NCBI GenBank assembly: GCA_949317995.1
Contig: OX439045.1
Span: 2,451,174 to 2,515,173, forward strand
DNA from: Acholoe squamosa
Lineage: Eukaryota; Annelida; Polychaeta; Phyllodocida; Polynoidae
Direction: 5' to 3'
DNA: 64,000 nucleotides
Positions within the stretch are counted from its first letter, which is position 1. Each line of letters starts with the position of its first letter. Below, piece by piece: positions 46,188 through 56,708 of this stretch. The notes under the pieces are model-generated. The model did not search any database. It was not told the origin of the DNA and saw only the letters and a program-made list of their open reading frames with translations. The translations under genes were made by a program, and so were the position numbers.

Positions 46188-46258
46188 TGCATCGGCCGGG
46201 AATCGAACCCGGGCCGCCCGCGTGGCAGGCGAGCATTCTACCACTGAACCACCGATGC
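46188..46258 (-). tRNA. tRNA-Gly-GCC: tRNA-Gly (anticodon GCC)
   Basis: The 71-nt minus-strand sequence starts GCATCGG and ends CCGATGC plus discriminator A, giving a 7-bp acceptor stem. The D arm holds GGTTCAGTGGTAGAA, and the A box is TGGTTCAGTGG. The anticodon loop is CTGCCAC with GCC. The T arm CCGGGTTCGAATCCCGG contains a perfect B box. It is very close to the animal nuclear tRNA-Gly-GCC, and all arms pair, so it is probably functional. A T5 terminator follows. Confidence 0.97.
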
Positions 46259-47737
46259 CTACATGTGGTTGAAATCTCAAGACGAATCTGAAGGAGCTTA
46301 TACCATAAGAAGCTGTAGTGTATATGTATTTCATTTCCATAATAGGGAGGTTTAGCAACCACCACGTAGACAATATAACGCAAACGTACAGCATACCTAC
46401 AGCATTGGTATTTCTGCGTTAAATGAGCTACATGTGACATATATACATGTATAGTAGTTGCTAAACTTCCCTAGTAAGATACAACCATTTGATTTGTGGT
46501 CCAGGCTTGTAGTATGATTTCAAATAAGTCGAAAACATTCAATATCAACTTAAAACCAACACCAGTTGGACTGCATGAGAGTGAACGGTCATGGCGTCCC
46601 TCTATGACGTCCCAGATGAGTACACACAGAGGGGGGGGGGATGGTACACTGGGCCCCTTGTGTTCATCGGCAGACACTGCTGCGCTTCGCTCCGCTGACG
46701 TGTAAGCCGCCCAGCGAGAACCGACGGGCACCAGTCTAGGGGGATGGAATCCGGGCGGGGGGGGGGGGGCTAGTCACTCTATGATGGTCCCCCTAAATCC
46801 AGGGGAAAGGACCGATCCTAGTTTCCAGAAGCGATCCACCGGCCCCCTATTTCAAGGTCCTTGATCCACCGGTCCCCTGATTTCAAGGGATATGGAGCCA
46901 CTGGTCTACTTTATTTTCAGAAGTTTTGTTGAGTACCCCCATGTTTGCTGTGTTCATGTGGCAGTTTATAAACCAATCAGGATAGAGACAAACACTTAGT
47001 ATATATTGTAGAAGTTTCCCATCAAGGTGCTAAATGAGATGTTATAGAACTGCCTTTCTTCTCTCTGATCTACAAAGCATCCGACAAGCCTAACTATAAC
47101 ATGATTAATTAGATGTGTTGACAGCCATACATATGTCCCTGATATTGGTTCGGTGGGGGTGTCTGTCCTTTTTTTTAAGGTCCACTCATTCACCAGTCCC
47201 TGTTTTGGGGCTTATGAGTCATCTCAACGGTCCCGGTTTTGAGGGCCGATTGGCAGTCGCTACCCAAACCTACCTTGAGTGCCCCCCCCCCCCCGGTGGA
47301 GGTGGAATATGGGGAGAACTGGACTCTGTGACAAATTATCATAAAAAAAAAACACATTAGGAAATGTTTCCTGAAATTTAACCCGAAGTTCTTTTTTAAT
47401 AGAATTTCTTTTTCCTTTTCTTTCTTTTTTTTAAGGAATACAAGGTACAGAGGGGAAATTCCACACCCATTAGAATTGCAAACTTATTGATTTGATTCAA
47501 TCCAAACATTCCTAAAATTACCTTTGTCTGAGAATTGTCCATCTATTATCTAGAGCTTCCCACAAAGTCAATATACCACCCCAAGCAGGTAAAAGGGTTT
47601 GAATATCACAAAGTGGTTGAAGAATGAAGGATAATTAAAACAAACAAACCTAACCTGCCCCCACTCAAGTACCAATACATACTCTACTCACTACTACAAA
47701 TAGAGCCTCCACTAAACCACACTACTAACTAGTAACT

Positions 47738-47937
47738 CTTAAAAGGTTGCATGCCGGGTTGCATGATGACTTAACACTTAGTTTGGTGGCATGATGCACA
47801 AAATGCATTGGTGCATCATGCTCACCCTTCAGGAATGCATCAACCCTGTAATATCATCAATCATGCATCATGGCAACAGGATGCTTTGGTGCATTAAAAC
47901 ATATACATGCAGATGCACCCTGCCTGTAAAGGGTTAA
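47738..47937. repeat. CATCATG foldback element
   Basis: CTTAAAAGGTTGCATGCC start, GCATGATGCACAAAATGC, AATGCATCAACCCTG centre, and a CCTGTAAAGGGTTAA end. Confidence 0.7.
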
Positions 47938-47964
47938 ATCCCTTTGAAGTTTGATAACCTTTAA

Positions 47965-48903
47965 CCCAGGTACTAACCCTGTAAGGTCTACACAGTGCAT
48001 TGGTAAGCATGATGCGTGGCTGCATCAGTTCACAGTATACACTCCCTAATGGTTGTCATGATGCACCGATGCAGTGCTGGGAGCAGACTCATCAATCCTG
48101 CATTGGTGCATCATGCCGACCAAGGAACCTGGAGGCATCATGGTGTATTGGTGCATCATGATGACCAAGGAACCTGGAGGCATCAATCCTGCATTGGTGC
48201 ATCATGCCGACCAAGGAACCTGGAGGCATCATGGTGTATTGGTGCATCATGACGACCAAGGAACCTGGAGGCATCATGCTGTATTGGTGCATCATGATGA
48301 CCAAGGAACCTGGAGGCATCACGCTGCATTGGTGCATCATGACGACCAAGGAACCTGGAGGCATCACGCTGCATTGGTGCATCATGACGACCAAGGAACC
48401 TGGAGGCATCATGCTGTATTGGTGCATCATGACGACCAAGGAACCTGGAGGCATCATGCTGTATTGGTGCATCATGACGACCAAGGAACCTGGAGGCATC
48501 ACGCTGCATTGGTGCATCATGACGGCCAAGGAACCTGGAGGCATCATGCTGTATTGGTGCATCATGCCGACCAAGGAACCTGGAGGCATCATGCTGCATT
48601 GGTGCATCATGACGACCAAGGAACCTGGAGGCATCATGCGGGGCTCAAAGTGTTGATAACACTTTAAAGGCTGTTGATGATTGATGCACCATGCCTATTG
48701 GCTATCATGATGTATGAATGCAGCCTGGGCGAGTTACTTGTATTGATGCATCATACCAATCCTAAAGGATTGATACTACCCTAGAGGGTCGGCATGATGC
48801 ACTAATGAAGTGCTGGCGAGTTTGCTCACCAGCACTTCATTTGTGCATCATGCCGACCAATGGGCATGATGCACTCCTGCATCATACTGCCCTTACAGTG
48901 TTA
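47965..48903. repeat. CATCATG tandem cluster
   Basis: A left element (47965-48103), a 45-bp minisatellite (48104-48640) and a further element (48657-48903, ending GCATGATGCACTCCTGCATC) together form one cluster built from the same modules. Confidence 0.75.
48104..48640. repeat. 45-bp minisatellite, about 12 copies
   Basis: The unit is GCATTGGTGCATCATGACGA plus CCAAGGAACCTGGAGGCATCATGCT. The period is exactly 45 bp, which opens frames on both strands (15-residue repeats such as WCIMTTKEPGGIMLY). The ends alternate TGTATT and TGCATT, indicating higher-order copying. The unit contains the CATCATG module GCATCATGMCGACCAA. It is not a gene. Confidence 0.93.
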
Positions 48904-48970
48904 CAATGTAGCTATTTGTCCAGGTGGTTGAACCCTAATGATGTCTGAGTGGTCAAACACAGCTACCATT

Positions 48971-49067
48971 ACCCACAATGCACTGCTCACCTGGGCTGAG
49001 GCAGAGGGGTATATATAATAGACCCCCAGCAAACCAACACACAGACATTGGGCATAACTGAGTACAG
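48971..49067 (+). promoter_or_regulatory. Candidate promoter: ZNF143/THAP11 motif, TATA box, first exon
   Basis: ACCCACAATGCACTGC (48971-48986) matches the ZNF143/THAP11 (SPH/Staf) core. TATATATAA (49010-49018) follows 24 bp later. At a normal distance a short exon of about 49045-49067 would end in ACAG|GTAATATG, an acceptable donor. No downstream coding exon is recognised. The motif also occurs in two MITEs here, so repeat origin is possible. Confidence 0.35.
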
Positions 49068-49194
49068 GTAATATGGTGGGATTAAAATACTTTAAGGACA
49101 TGTTGGTGTTCATGGTCCTTGGCCACCATTGGTGCATTTAGCCATTCGCTTGGCAGCAGCATTAATTACATTAATTACCTCCTATATACGCTGT

Positions 49195-49336
49195 TGCTTA
49201 AAACTATTTCAGGCCCCCTGTGCTGCTTATTGCAGGTACAAGAATTCAGGGTGCGGAAAGGAATAAAAACCTTTTCCGACTCCTGGTTCAGCTTATGATA
49301 CACGGATGTGACTTATACACAGTTTTTATGGTAGTT
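49195..49336. repeat. TATAAGCCGCACC-family fragment
   Basis: TTCAGGGTGCGGAAAGG, CAGCTTATGATACACGG and GACTTATACACAGTTTTTATG words in family order. Confidence 0.45.
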
Positions 49337-49339
49337 ACA

Positions 49340-50030
49340 ATACCTGCCAACTACATCCAAAACTGCCCTGCTACTGCATTAAAAAAATTGTGCTTAAAGG
49401 GTTAAGATAAAACCACACATCTGTCCACTCTCACACACAGGTAATGTGATCTGTGCTGGGTAGTGGAGGCTGCTGCCCAATGTCTTTATAGTCAAAGCCT
49501 TTGAAGGTCAGATTTCAGGTAATCAGGGGTGATTCTTTTATTGTGAGTATGTTTACATGGATTGTATTTCTATACATCAAAAGCCATTTCCTATGTAGGG
49601 GGATGGGGGAATGTTTTCAGACATTTTCTGACCTTTCTCAATATGGCCTTTCAGGTTTGACCCTTTTTTGGGATTGATCAAAAGTGGAGTGAGCATAATT
49701 GAAACTATTGAGAATAATTTGTATTGTGACATATTGATAAAGACATCTCTTGAGATAGTGAATAACACCAATGAATGTATTATGAAACCGCATTCTAGTT
49801 CCCTTTTCATATGCAATAATACATTTAGATCCTGAGAATTTTGATAGTTATTAGTAACTGGAATATAGTATAAAGAGTAATATAAATGTCGAGGGGAAAG
49901 GACTTAATTCTACCCCCTATTCCAAGTCTACCTGGAATGGGTGGTTTCACCCTCCCCCTGGATAACCGCATGCCTCTCATGTCCCTCCATGTCATATGTT
50001 ACATGTTAAAACCCACGAAATAGTCTAGGC
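49340..50030. other. Gene-poor stretch
   Basis: No supported gene, RNA or repeat boundary. Confidence 0.45.
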
Positions 50031-50032
50031 CA

Positions 50033-50102
50033 GGGTAGGGATCAAACCTGCAGTCTCACATCCCAAATCCAACTCCCTATGCACTGCGCCACAGGGACTG
50101 AC
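50033..50102 (-). repeat. tRNA-derived SINE-like sequence
   Basis: Minus strand: TGTGGCGCAGTGCATAGG is an A box and GGTTTGATCCC a B box, spaced as in tRNA genes. The anticodon stem is degenerate, so this is a retroposed or SINE head rather than a tRNA. Confidence 0.55.
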
Positions 50103-50227
50103 GAGATACGCTCGGTTCGAACCAAATCTGGATATGATACAAAGCCGTGTGCGCTGTCGCTGTCCGCTGCTGGGCGACGAGGTGTATTTAGTAGCAAACA
50201 TAACAGCGAGACGCGTTTGGAGGAGGA

Positions 50228-50304
50228 GACGCGGTGGTCTAGCGGTTAGCGCATTGCGCTCAGCCGTCGAAAGTAGGCGGGTCGAATCCCGCCCCGGACG
50301 CGTC
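50228..50304 (+). ncRNA. tRNA-like Pol III gene or pseudogene
   Basis: GACGCG at the 5' end pairs with CGCGTC at the 3' end. TGGTCTAGCGGTTAGCGC is a strong A box. GGCGGGTCGAATCCCGCC is a T-arm with one T missing from the loop. A T7 run follows immediately. The anticodon region (GCGCATTGCGC...) does not fold as a normal 7-nt loop, so no isotype is assigned. It is either a decayed tRNA or the Pol III head of the surrounding array. Confidence 0.6.
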
Positions 50305-50311
50305 TTTTTTT
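50305..50311 (+). terminator. Pol III terminator
   Basis: Seven T directly after the tRNA-like 3' stem. Confidence 0.7.
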
Positions 50312-50685
50312 CACCGTGTGCGACGAGGTGTATTATACACAAACATAACCGTGAGACGCATTGAAATCTTTAGCCGTGTGCCGCTGCCTGTCCGCTGGCG
50401 GGCGACGAGGTGTATTTTACACAAACATAACCTCGAGAAGCATCTTTTTTCGCCGTGTGCGCTGTCGCTGTCCGCTGCCGGGCAAGGAGGTGTATTATAC
50501 ACAAACATAACAGCGAGACGCATTGAAATCTTTAGCCGTGTGCCGCTGCCTGTCCGAGCCGAGACGGACGCTGTCGCTGTCCGCTGCCGGGCACCGAGGT
50601 GTATGTACCTGTGTACACACACAATGGCTGGATTTATTGGTATTCTATTGATTATTTATTGGTTTCATGGTATAAAATAAGTAGT

Positions 50686-50794
50686 CAATGGATAACTCAT
50701 GACGCGTGTGTGTTAGCAAAGGCTAATAACACTCGGCCTACGGCCTCGTGTCATTATCCTTCACTAACACACATTCATCATGAGTTATCCATTG
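50686..50794. repeat. 109-bp foldback element
   Basis: CAATGGATAACTCATGA pairs with TCATGAGTTATCCATTG, then TGTGTTAG with CTAACACA and AATAACACTCGGC with CTCGTGTCATTA. The loop is CCTACGG. Confidence 0.9.
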
Positions 50795-51142
50795 TTTACT
50801 TGTTCAGTACATGAGCTTAATATAAGACTGACCACCCGCTTAATACAATGTGGTAGCACCCCCTCACCTCAAGCTATGATCCCTCCAGGGAACATGGATT
50901 AGAGTATTGCGAATCAGCCTGATTCAACCATATGAAGGCTGCAAACCTATTACCTCTTTCAATGCATTAGCATGTGGTTGTGAATACCTTCTTGGCACTT
51001 ACATGTAGGTTTTTGGAATTTTTACTCCTGGCCCTCAGAAAAATAGGCACTTTGTCAAGGTCTGTTTTGAGCTTGAGAGATATTTCTTAACCACTTTTCT
51101 GCCGGTGCTTATACGAGAATGGTATTTACCCAAACCCAGTGT

Positions 51143-51904
51143 TTCATGCATCATGCTATAGCATTGTGGCGACTCTAACGGGTTCTTGTCGTGATGCACC
51201 AATGAAGTGCTGAGGAGCAGTCGCCAGCACTTCATTGGCACATCATGACAACCTGTGGGCATGATGCATAAATGAAGTACCGTAAAGCCTCGCGTACAGG
51301 ATGCCCCTCGCATATAGGGCACAGCCTTAGTTAGGCTAAATCATGTAGGATGTATCTGAGGTCAAATTTTGGGCACTATAGTACTGTTTTACAGTGTAAA
51401 AACCTCGCCAGGCCTAGGTCAGTCGTATCTGAAACCTCCCCAGCCGGGAGGGTGATGTGGGCAGAGGCAGTGGGGCTCTAAACCTCTGAGAAAATTCTCT
51501 CCCATTTTCTATTACCCAAAGTCACAAAATCATTGATAAGTTATAAGAAAAACTTACAGAAAATCTAAAACAAATCAGGAAATGACTTGATGAAATATAG
51601 AAAAAAAAATCAGCCTATTTAGTAATAAAAATTACCTCTTTAAGAAAAACAGAGAGATTTGTAAACCAGGGGCCATGAGTAGAAGGCCTCAATTGGACCC
51701 TTATCTTATCTCTTATCTCCGATCTTCTCAAAACTACTCCCGACTGACCACCAACTGTCGCATATAAGACGCACCCTGAGTTGAGCTAAACGCTATAGGA
51801 TGCAGGGGGTGTAATTTTAGTGTAAAAGCCGCACCTTATATGTGAGGATTTACGGTAGTAGCTTTGGGCAAGCATGAAACATTATCGGTTCTCAAATGGT
51901 TAAA
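51143..51904. repeat. CATCATG element split by a TIR element
   Basis: Left part includes GTCGTGATGCACCAATGAAG and GGGCATGATGCATAAATG. The right remnant after 51857 includes GCAAGCATGAAACATTAT and AAATGGTTAAAG. Confidence 0.6.
51278..51857 (+). repeat. TACCGTAAATCCTC TIR element (copy 2)
   Basis: TACCGTAAAGCCTCGCGTA to ATGTGAGGATTTACGGTA. Full-length reverse complement of 29252-29833, again inside a CATCATG element. Confidence 0.85.
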
Positions 51905-52183
51905 GCTTTAGTGTGATCACCCTGTGCAGACAACACGAGTGGCACCACCTCAGCTAAAGCTGTGAACCCCTCAGGGGGGACCGGGATCAGGGGAGGATTA
52001 GTAACAGATCTCTGTAATGGCTTAATCGGCCATGAACCATGAGACTTAAACCGGTTATACACTCTCAGACCAAGTTAAGATCTAAGTAGGTATAAGCTTA
52101 ACTTAACTCTTTGTAGGACTGGCAAAGCCTTTGTCTATTTGATGCCCATCTGCCATCGTCATGGCCAATTGAGGACATCACTA

Positions 52184-52391
52184 CACTGTAAAAAATAAGT
52201 GTTGAATCTACCAGGGATCCTTGCACAGTGGACCATCGTTATTGAATCAATGTAGTTTTTACAAGAAGCCCAAGGTTGCAGTATGGTTGCACACAAATGT
52301 ACAAGAAATCTCTGTGAAAATAAAAATGTATCTCCTGTAACTTTGGGACAGGAATTGCACCATTTTTCTGACGACATCTTTTTTTACAGCG
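52184..52391. mobile_element. TA-flanked MITE, CACTGTAAAAA ends
   Basis: TA|CACTGTAAAAAATAAG at the left and CTTTTTTTACAGCG|TA at the right. The 208-bp body is shared with 15028-15247 and 1885-2025. No transposase. Confidence 0.75.
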
Positions 52392-52394
52392 TAG

Positions 52395-53755
52395 CGCTGA
52401 ATTTTTGCTTCATGCCCACATTTTGGGGTGTATCTATCCTGTATTATAGTGTATAGGCAGCATGATTCACTGTTTAAGTGTTAATGGAAGAGGTGTAGCT
52501 AAGAGGCAAGTGATCCATGAGGATTGTTAAATGTCTTCAATAGGGCCAGTAAGTAAAGTGAGTAAAGACCTGGAGGCATGCTGGTGTAATGTGTCTAAGC
52601 TGTATAATCTCCTACACTAAGGGTATTCAAAATCTTAGACCAATACATTGTGGTCACCCAGTCTATCCAAAACGTTTTTCCCTTCGGACACCATTTGGTG
52701 CTGCAGATTTTATTGTTCTGTAGGCGCAGATTGATCTTGATACGACCAAATACCTCAAGATTATCATTGTCAGAAAAAAAATCAGCTTTTTTAATCATTT
52801 AACCTAACAAACAGCAATGCCTTTTGTTTTAGGGTGTAAACCTTAATGATGGCACGATTTGCAAGCCATTAAAACCAAAATGTCAGCCGAGGTCCCGCGA
52901 TTAATTTACAGCTAGACATTTGGCAATTCCTGCTGGCACAGCAGAAGCCAATGTCCGACGAATTTTCGTATCGACTGGTGGTCCATGCACTATAGGTGAG
53001 GCTCCACTACGCGATTTTTGCTGAAAATTGGAGCTATTCTCACAAAAGCAGACACAAACACAGATTATAGAGTGGAATTTGTTATTATTTCAAGTGTAAA
53101 TAGAAGATTGAGAGAGCTTTCTGTTTATGTGGGGAAGGCTTTGTATACAATCTCAGGCACATTTTTGTTGCCAAAAGATGTTTTTGTTTACTAAATCAAG
53201 TTGACCTAATGTAAATATTGCAGACTTTCACACTGATGACTCTCTGCAACTCAATATCAGACAGGTTTGATTTTTGCAGTACAAGACCCTGCGATCTGTG
53301 TGACCACTGTGTTGTTATTTATATTTTGCTGTGTTGATGTTTATATATTGAACTCCCACCCAATCACAGAGTCTATGAGGTGCAGGTTAGTTAGTAAATA
53401 TAGCACACAAGGAGAGAGATCACCCATAAAATAACCCCTGAAATCTCGTGTTTACAATTTTAAATCTCATATTTACAATATAGAAATGTCAACACCCTAT
53501 ACCTTAGGCACTATAGGGATAAAATTAGGTGAGATTGTACCAAAAATTCGCTTAGTGGAGCCTCACCTAATGTTCTTTTGTCAGCATTTCTGGTCAAGGA
53601 AACCTGTACATGTACACTGAGGTGATTTTAACTACACCGAATCCAGTGAACGTTCAATCCACCAGATTGACCAGACATCCCCAAAATCTGTATCATGAAA
53701 TGCTGTATTTGTGACGCATTGTAGAAATTTCAATTTCTACATTTGGAAATTGATT
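52395..53755. other. Gene-poor stretch
   Basis: No supported gene. TGGAGCCTCACCTA near 53555 is the inverse of TAGGTGAGGCTCCA near 52994, perhaps ends of one diverged element of about 570 bp (52994-53568). Confidence 0.45.
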
Positions 53756-53761
53756 ATGCCT

Positions 53762-54024
53762 TTCCTGTAACATGCTCCAAAAAATTGAGGTAGGTAGGTC
53801 GGATTTTTTTTTTTTTGCAACCAAGGACTCAAAAAGCCATATTTTGCCAGGCAACCTTCATTATTATAACAAAGGATCGTTTCCTGTATGAAATAGAGAA
53901 AATGATGGCAAAATATGTGTAAATCTTTCTAAATAAAAGGTTTGACACAACAAATTAGAAAATTTTGAAAAAAAAATCTGAGGTCGGCCCCTTTAGCTAA
54001 GGTGGGTCGGGTGCCCTACCTTAG
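53762..54024 (+). repeat. Dispersed element GTAACATGCTCC (copy 1)
   Basis: GTAACATGCTCCAAAA, TTGAGGTAGGTAGGTCGG and T-run at the left; CTGAGGTCGGCCCC and GGTGGGTCGGGTG at the right. Repeated at 54199-54557. Confidence 0.75.
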
Positions 54025-54198
54025 CTTTTTTTTGCCTTAGATTGAAGAAAAGGGAAAAACATGAGATTTCCATGTGTAGACTTAAAATGACAAAATATCT
54101 CATGCCCTTTAAACTGTATAAAGTCAGTGAATGCAGTAATAAACCCCATTAAATATTGTACAAAGCCAGAACTAAGGCAAAAAAAAAATATTGTAAGC

Positions 54199-54557
54199 TT
54201 CCGGTAACATGCTCCAAAACGTTGAGGTAGGTAGGTCAGATTTTTTTTCTTTTATTTATTTATTTTTTTGGCTGACAGATTTTGGCCTATTTATTGAATT
54301 GTTATTATTGATAATTACCCCCTGGATGATCCATGTCATCCCTAACACCAGACAAACCTTAGGATCTCGGGCAGAAATGCTGGATTCCATATTTTAACCC
54401 AAACAAAGCCTCAAAATATTAGAAACATGAAATTATTATGAAAATAATATGGAAAAATTATGAAAAATATGAAAAAAATATGAAAATGATATGAAAACTT
54501 TCTCAAAAAAGTCTGAGGTCGGCCCCCTTTTGCTGAGGTAGGTCGGGTGACCGGAAA
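54199..54557 (+). repeat. Dispersed element GTAACATGCTCC (copy 2)
   Basis: Direct copy of 53762-54024 with a longer AT-rich interior. The outermost bases TTCCGGTAAC / GTGACCGGAA are short inverted ends. Confidence 0.75.
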
Positions 54558-54559
54558 CA

Positions 54560-55905
54560 AAACTTCTTTTTTTTTTTGGCCTAATCTATGAACACACACC
54601 ACATCCAAGATGGCCGCCAACCTCTAGGATATATCCCAAAGGATACAAGAGTAAATCCTGGTGGGAAAAAACCTGTCCCATTACTAGTTTACCACAGGCG
54701 TCCACCTGAGCCTATGTACACATTACAGCACAGGGACCAGTGTTTGAAGGATATCTGTAAAGCCATCACCATAGCAACATTATCTCCCCAACAAGCCTGT
54801 ATTGTGAGTGGACAATAGGGGCATGTTTGGTGGTGTTTGGTGACTAAAGGGGGCCCAGCAAATTGTTGTGAGTCCTCGTCAACCTGTGTGAAGTGGCTCA
54901 CGCATGTCGCTAGATGGAACACGACGTCGTTATAGCACAAGATCACCAGGAATAGCAATTGCTATGCCAAGTGAGTCTAACACACAGTGGCGAAAGATGA
55001 CGGAATGAGTTATCACTCAAAAAGGAGTCACCATTGATGGCCAATCATGGCGACAGATGACAACAATTTGCTGGGGGTATTAGGGGAGGCAATACTCACC
55101 TTGGGAAGGGGAGGGGGTGTTGTATAGGGGAAGGGTCACCAAGGGGGGGGGTAGAAGGGGGGGCGTGGGGAAAGGGAAGTCATAAGGCAACAGGTAGGGG
55201 AATGGTACAGACAGTATAACAAGGTATAAAGCTATGTGACGGAAACAGAATTTAAACTTGATTAATGGAAAGGGGAGGATAGTTTTGCCACTGATAGAAA
55301 TAACGATGTGACATAAAAGTAAAATTGAAATAATTAAGAAGACAGCGAGACAAAGAGGCAGAACAAAATACTGGGACAAAACACGGGTGAGCAGGAAGGG
55401 GTGGGGCATGTATTCAGGATTATTCAGGTAGGGGGTGTCTATTTGAGGAGGGTGTACCCCTGCCTCAGTGGTCAGTGATAAAGGCCCCTGTGTCAGGTAT
55501 AGTAGGGTGGACACTGGTATTCACCTGGTTGTCATGGTGACAGTGATGGTCAGCTGGTTGTCAAGGATACAATGGTGGACTTAACACTGACAACCCTGAC
55601 CACACACAGCCTCACTGTGTGCTTCTATGTGCTGCAGTGTCCTTTCTCCTCTTCTCTTTTGGTCTCATTCATATCATTTTGCTAAAGGAGAGAAGAGGAA
55701 AAATCTTTTAAAAAAAATATGGTTTATTTTTTCGTCACACGGCTGACCTATAAAGCTTCATCCCTGTTCATCTGTGAGGACTAAGGACTACAAAATTAAG
55801 CATTTATCCTTTTACATATTGGTGAATAACCCTCGCTTTATTCAACGGGTGTGGACGGGATTGAAAATTGTACCATGATTTAGATTCTTTCGTTTTTTTC
55901 TTTCT
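54560..55905. other. Gene-poor stretch
   Basis: A 144-codon open frame on minus (55080-55514) with one hydrophobic stretch has no recognised family and is within chance expectation. No repeat boundary is clear. Confidence 0.4.
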
Positions 55906-55912
55906 TGTACAG

Positions 55913-56015
55913 GGACGAAGGAACATAGGATTTACGAGTTGAGGTGGACTGCTAGGATACCTGTACTGGGATTTTACCAATTCTACACTACAACCTTCAT
56001 CATTAACATATTGAG
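55913..56015 (+). CDS. Candidate internal exon (103 nt)
   Basis: It is preceded by a strong acceptor (pyrimidine-rich TTTTTTTCTTTCTTGTACAG) and followed by the donor GAG|GTGAGTTC. Of the three frames only one is open throughout (33 codons, beginning TKEHRIYELRW after two bases of a split codon). I do not recognise the peptide. It could be a coding or a 5'-UTR exon of a gene whose other exons I could not place. The donor is 30 bp from a CATCATG element, which would then be intronic. Confidence 0.35.
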
Positions 56016-56045
56016 GTGAGTTCTCTATCTTTGTACGTTATCCCT

Positions 56046-56265
56046 TTAACCCTTTAAGGGCCACTGATGCATTCATGCATCATGCCCATTGGTCGTCATG
56101 ATGCACCAATGAAGTGCTGGCTCACCAGCACTTCATTGGAGCATCATGACGACCCTCCGGGAGTTTATGTGTCAACCCTGATGCTCCAATGAAGTGCTCC
56201 ATTGGTGCATCATGCCGACCAATGAGCATGATGCACTCCTGCGTCAGCGGCCCGTAATGAGTTAA
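56046..56265. repeat. CATCATG foldback element, both ends intact
   Basis: TTAACCCTTTAAGGGCCACTG to CAGCGGCCCGTAATGAGTTAA with all modules; one inner hairpin is shortened to CTGGCTCACCAG. Confidence 0.9.
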
Positions 56266-56299
56266 GCGTTGTAAAGACTTTATTGCTTCTAATCTCTTG

Positions 56300-56461
56300 T
56301 TGGCATGATGCCCTCTTTTTACATCATGATGCGTGAAGCAGCGCTATGTAGTGAGTAACTCGCCATGGCTGCATTGATGCATCATGAGACCCCGATTATC
56401 ATCCAGCACTGCATTAGAGCATCATGCCGCCTAATGAACATTGTATCGTGCAAAGGGTTTA
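56300..56461. repeat. CATCATG element, diverged
   Basis: GGCATGATGCCCTC, GTAGTGAGTAACTCGCC and GCATTGATGCATCATGAGAC. Confidence 0.65.
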
Positions 56462-56708
56462 CCCTTTACATTGATGGCAACCAATGCTGGAATGCATCAT
56501 GTCCATTGGTCATCATGATGCACCGGTAAACTTCTGATGTGCCTGTACATCAGTACTTCATTGGTGGTGCATCATGCCGACCTTCCGAGGTAGGTCAGCA
56601 TGATGCATGAATGCAGCCCTGGCAAATAACTCACCAGGGCTGCATTCATGCATCATAACGACCAATGTACAGGATGCATTGATGCCTTAGTGGCCCTTGA
56701 GGGGTAAA
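56455..56708. repeat. CATCATG foldback element
   Basis: AAAGGGTTTACCCTTTAC left end, GCATCATGTCCATTGG, GCCCTGGCAAATAACTCACC hairpin, and a CCCTTGAGGGGTAAA end. The third copy in a row. Confidence 0.8.

Larger units (their letters stand above)
50140..50610 (+). repeat. CpG-rich tandem array, about 80-bp units
   Basis: GCCGTGTGCGCTGTCGCTGT, CCGCTGCCGGGCGACGAGG and TGTATTATACACAAACATAA recur four to five times. Units alternate between forms ending CATTGAAATCTTTA and forms ending in a C followed by 6-7 T. A tRNA-like gene sits in the first unit. Highly GC-rich relative to surroundings. Confidence 0.8.

Noticed and set aside
48074-48667. Open frames of 138-197 codons on both strands
   Set aside because: By-products of a 45-bp (multiple of 3) minisatellite.
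55080-55514. 144-codon minus frame with a hydrophobic segment
   Set aside because: No recognisable domain, low-complexity Pro/Phe-rich C-terminus, and a length expected by chance in 64 kb.
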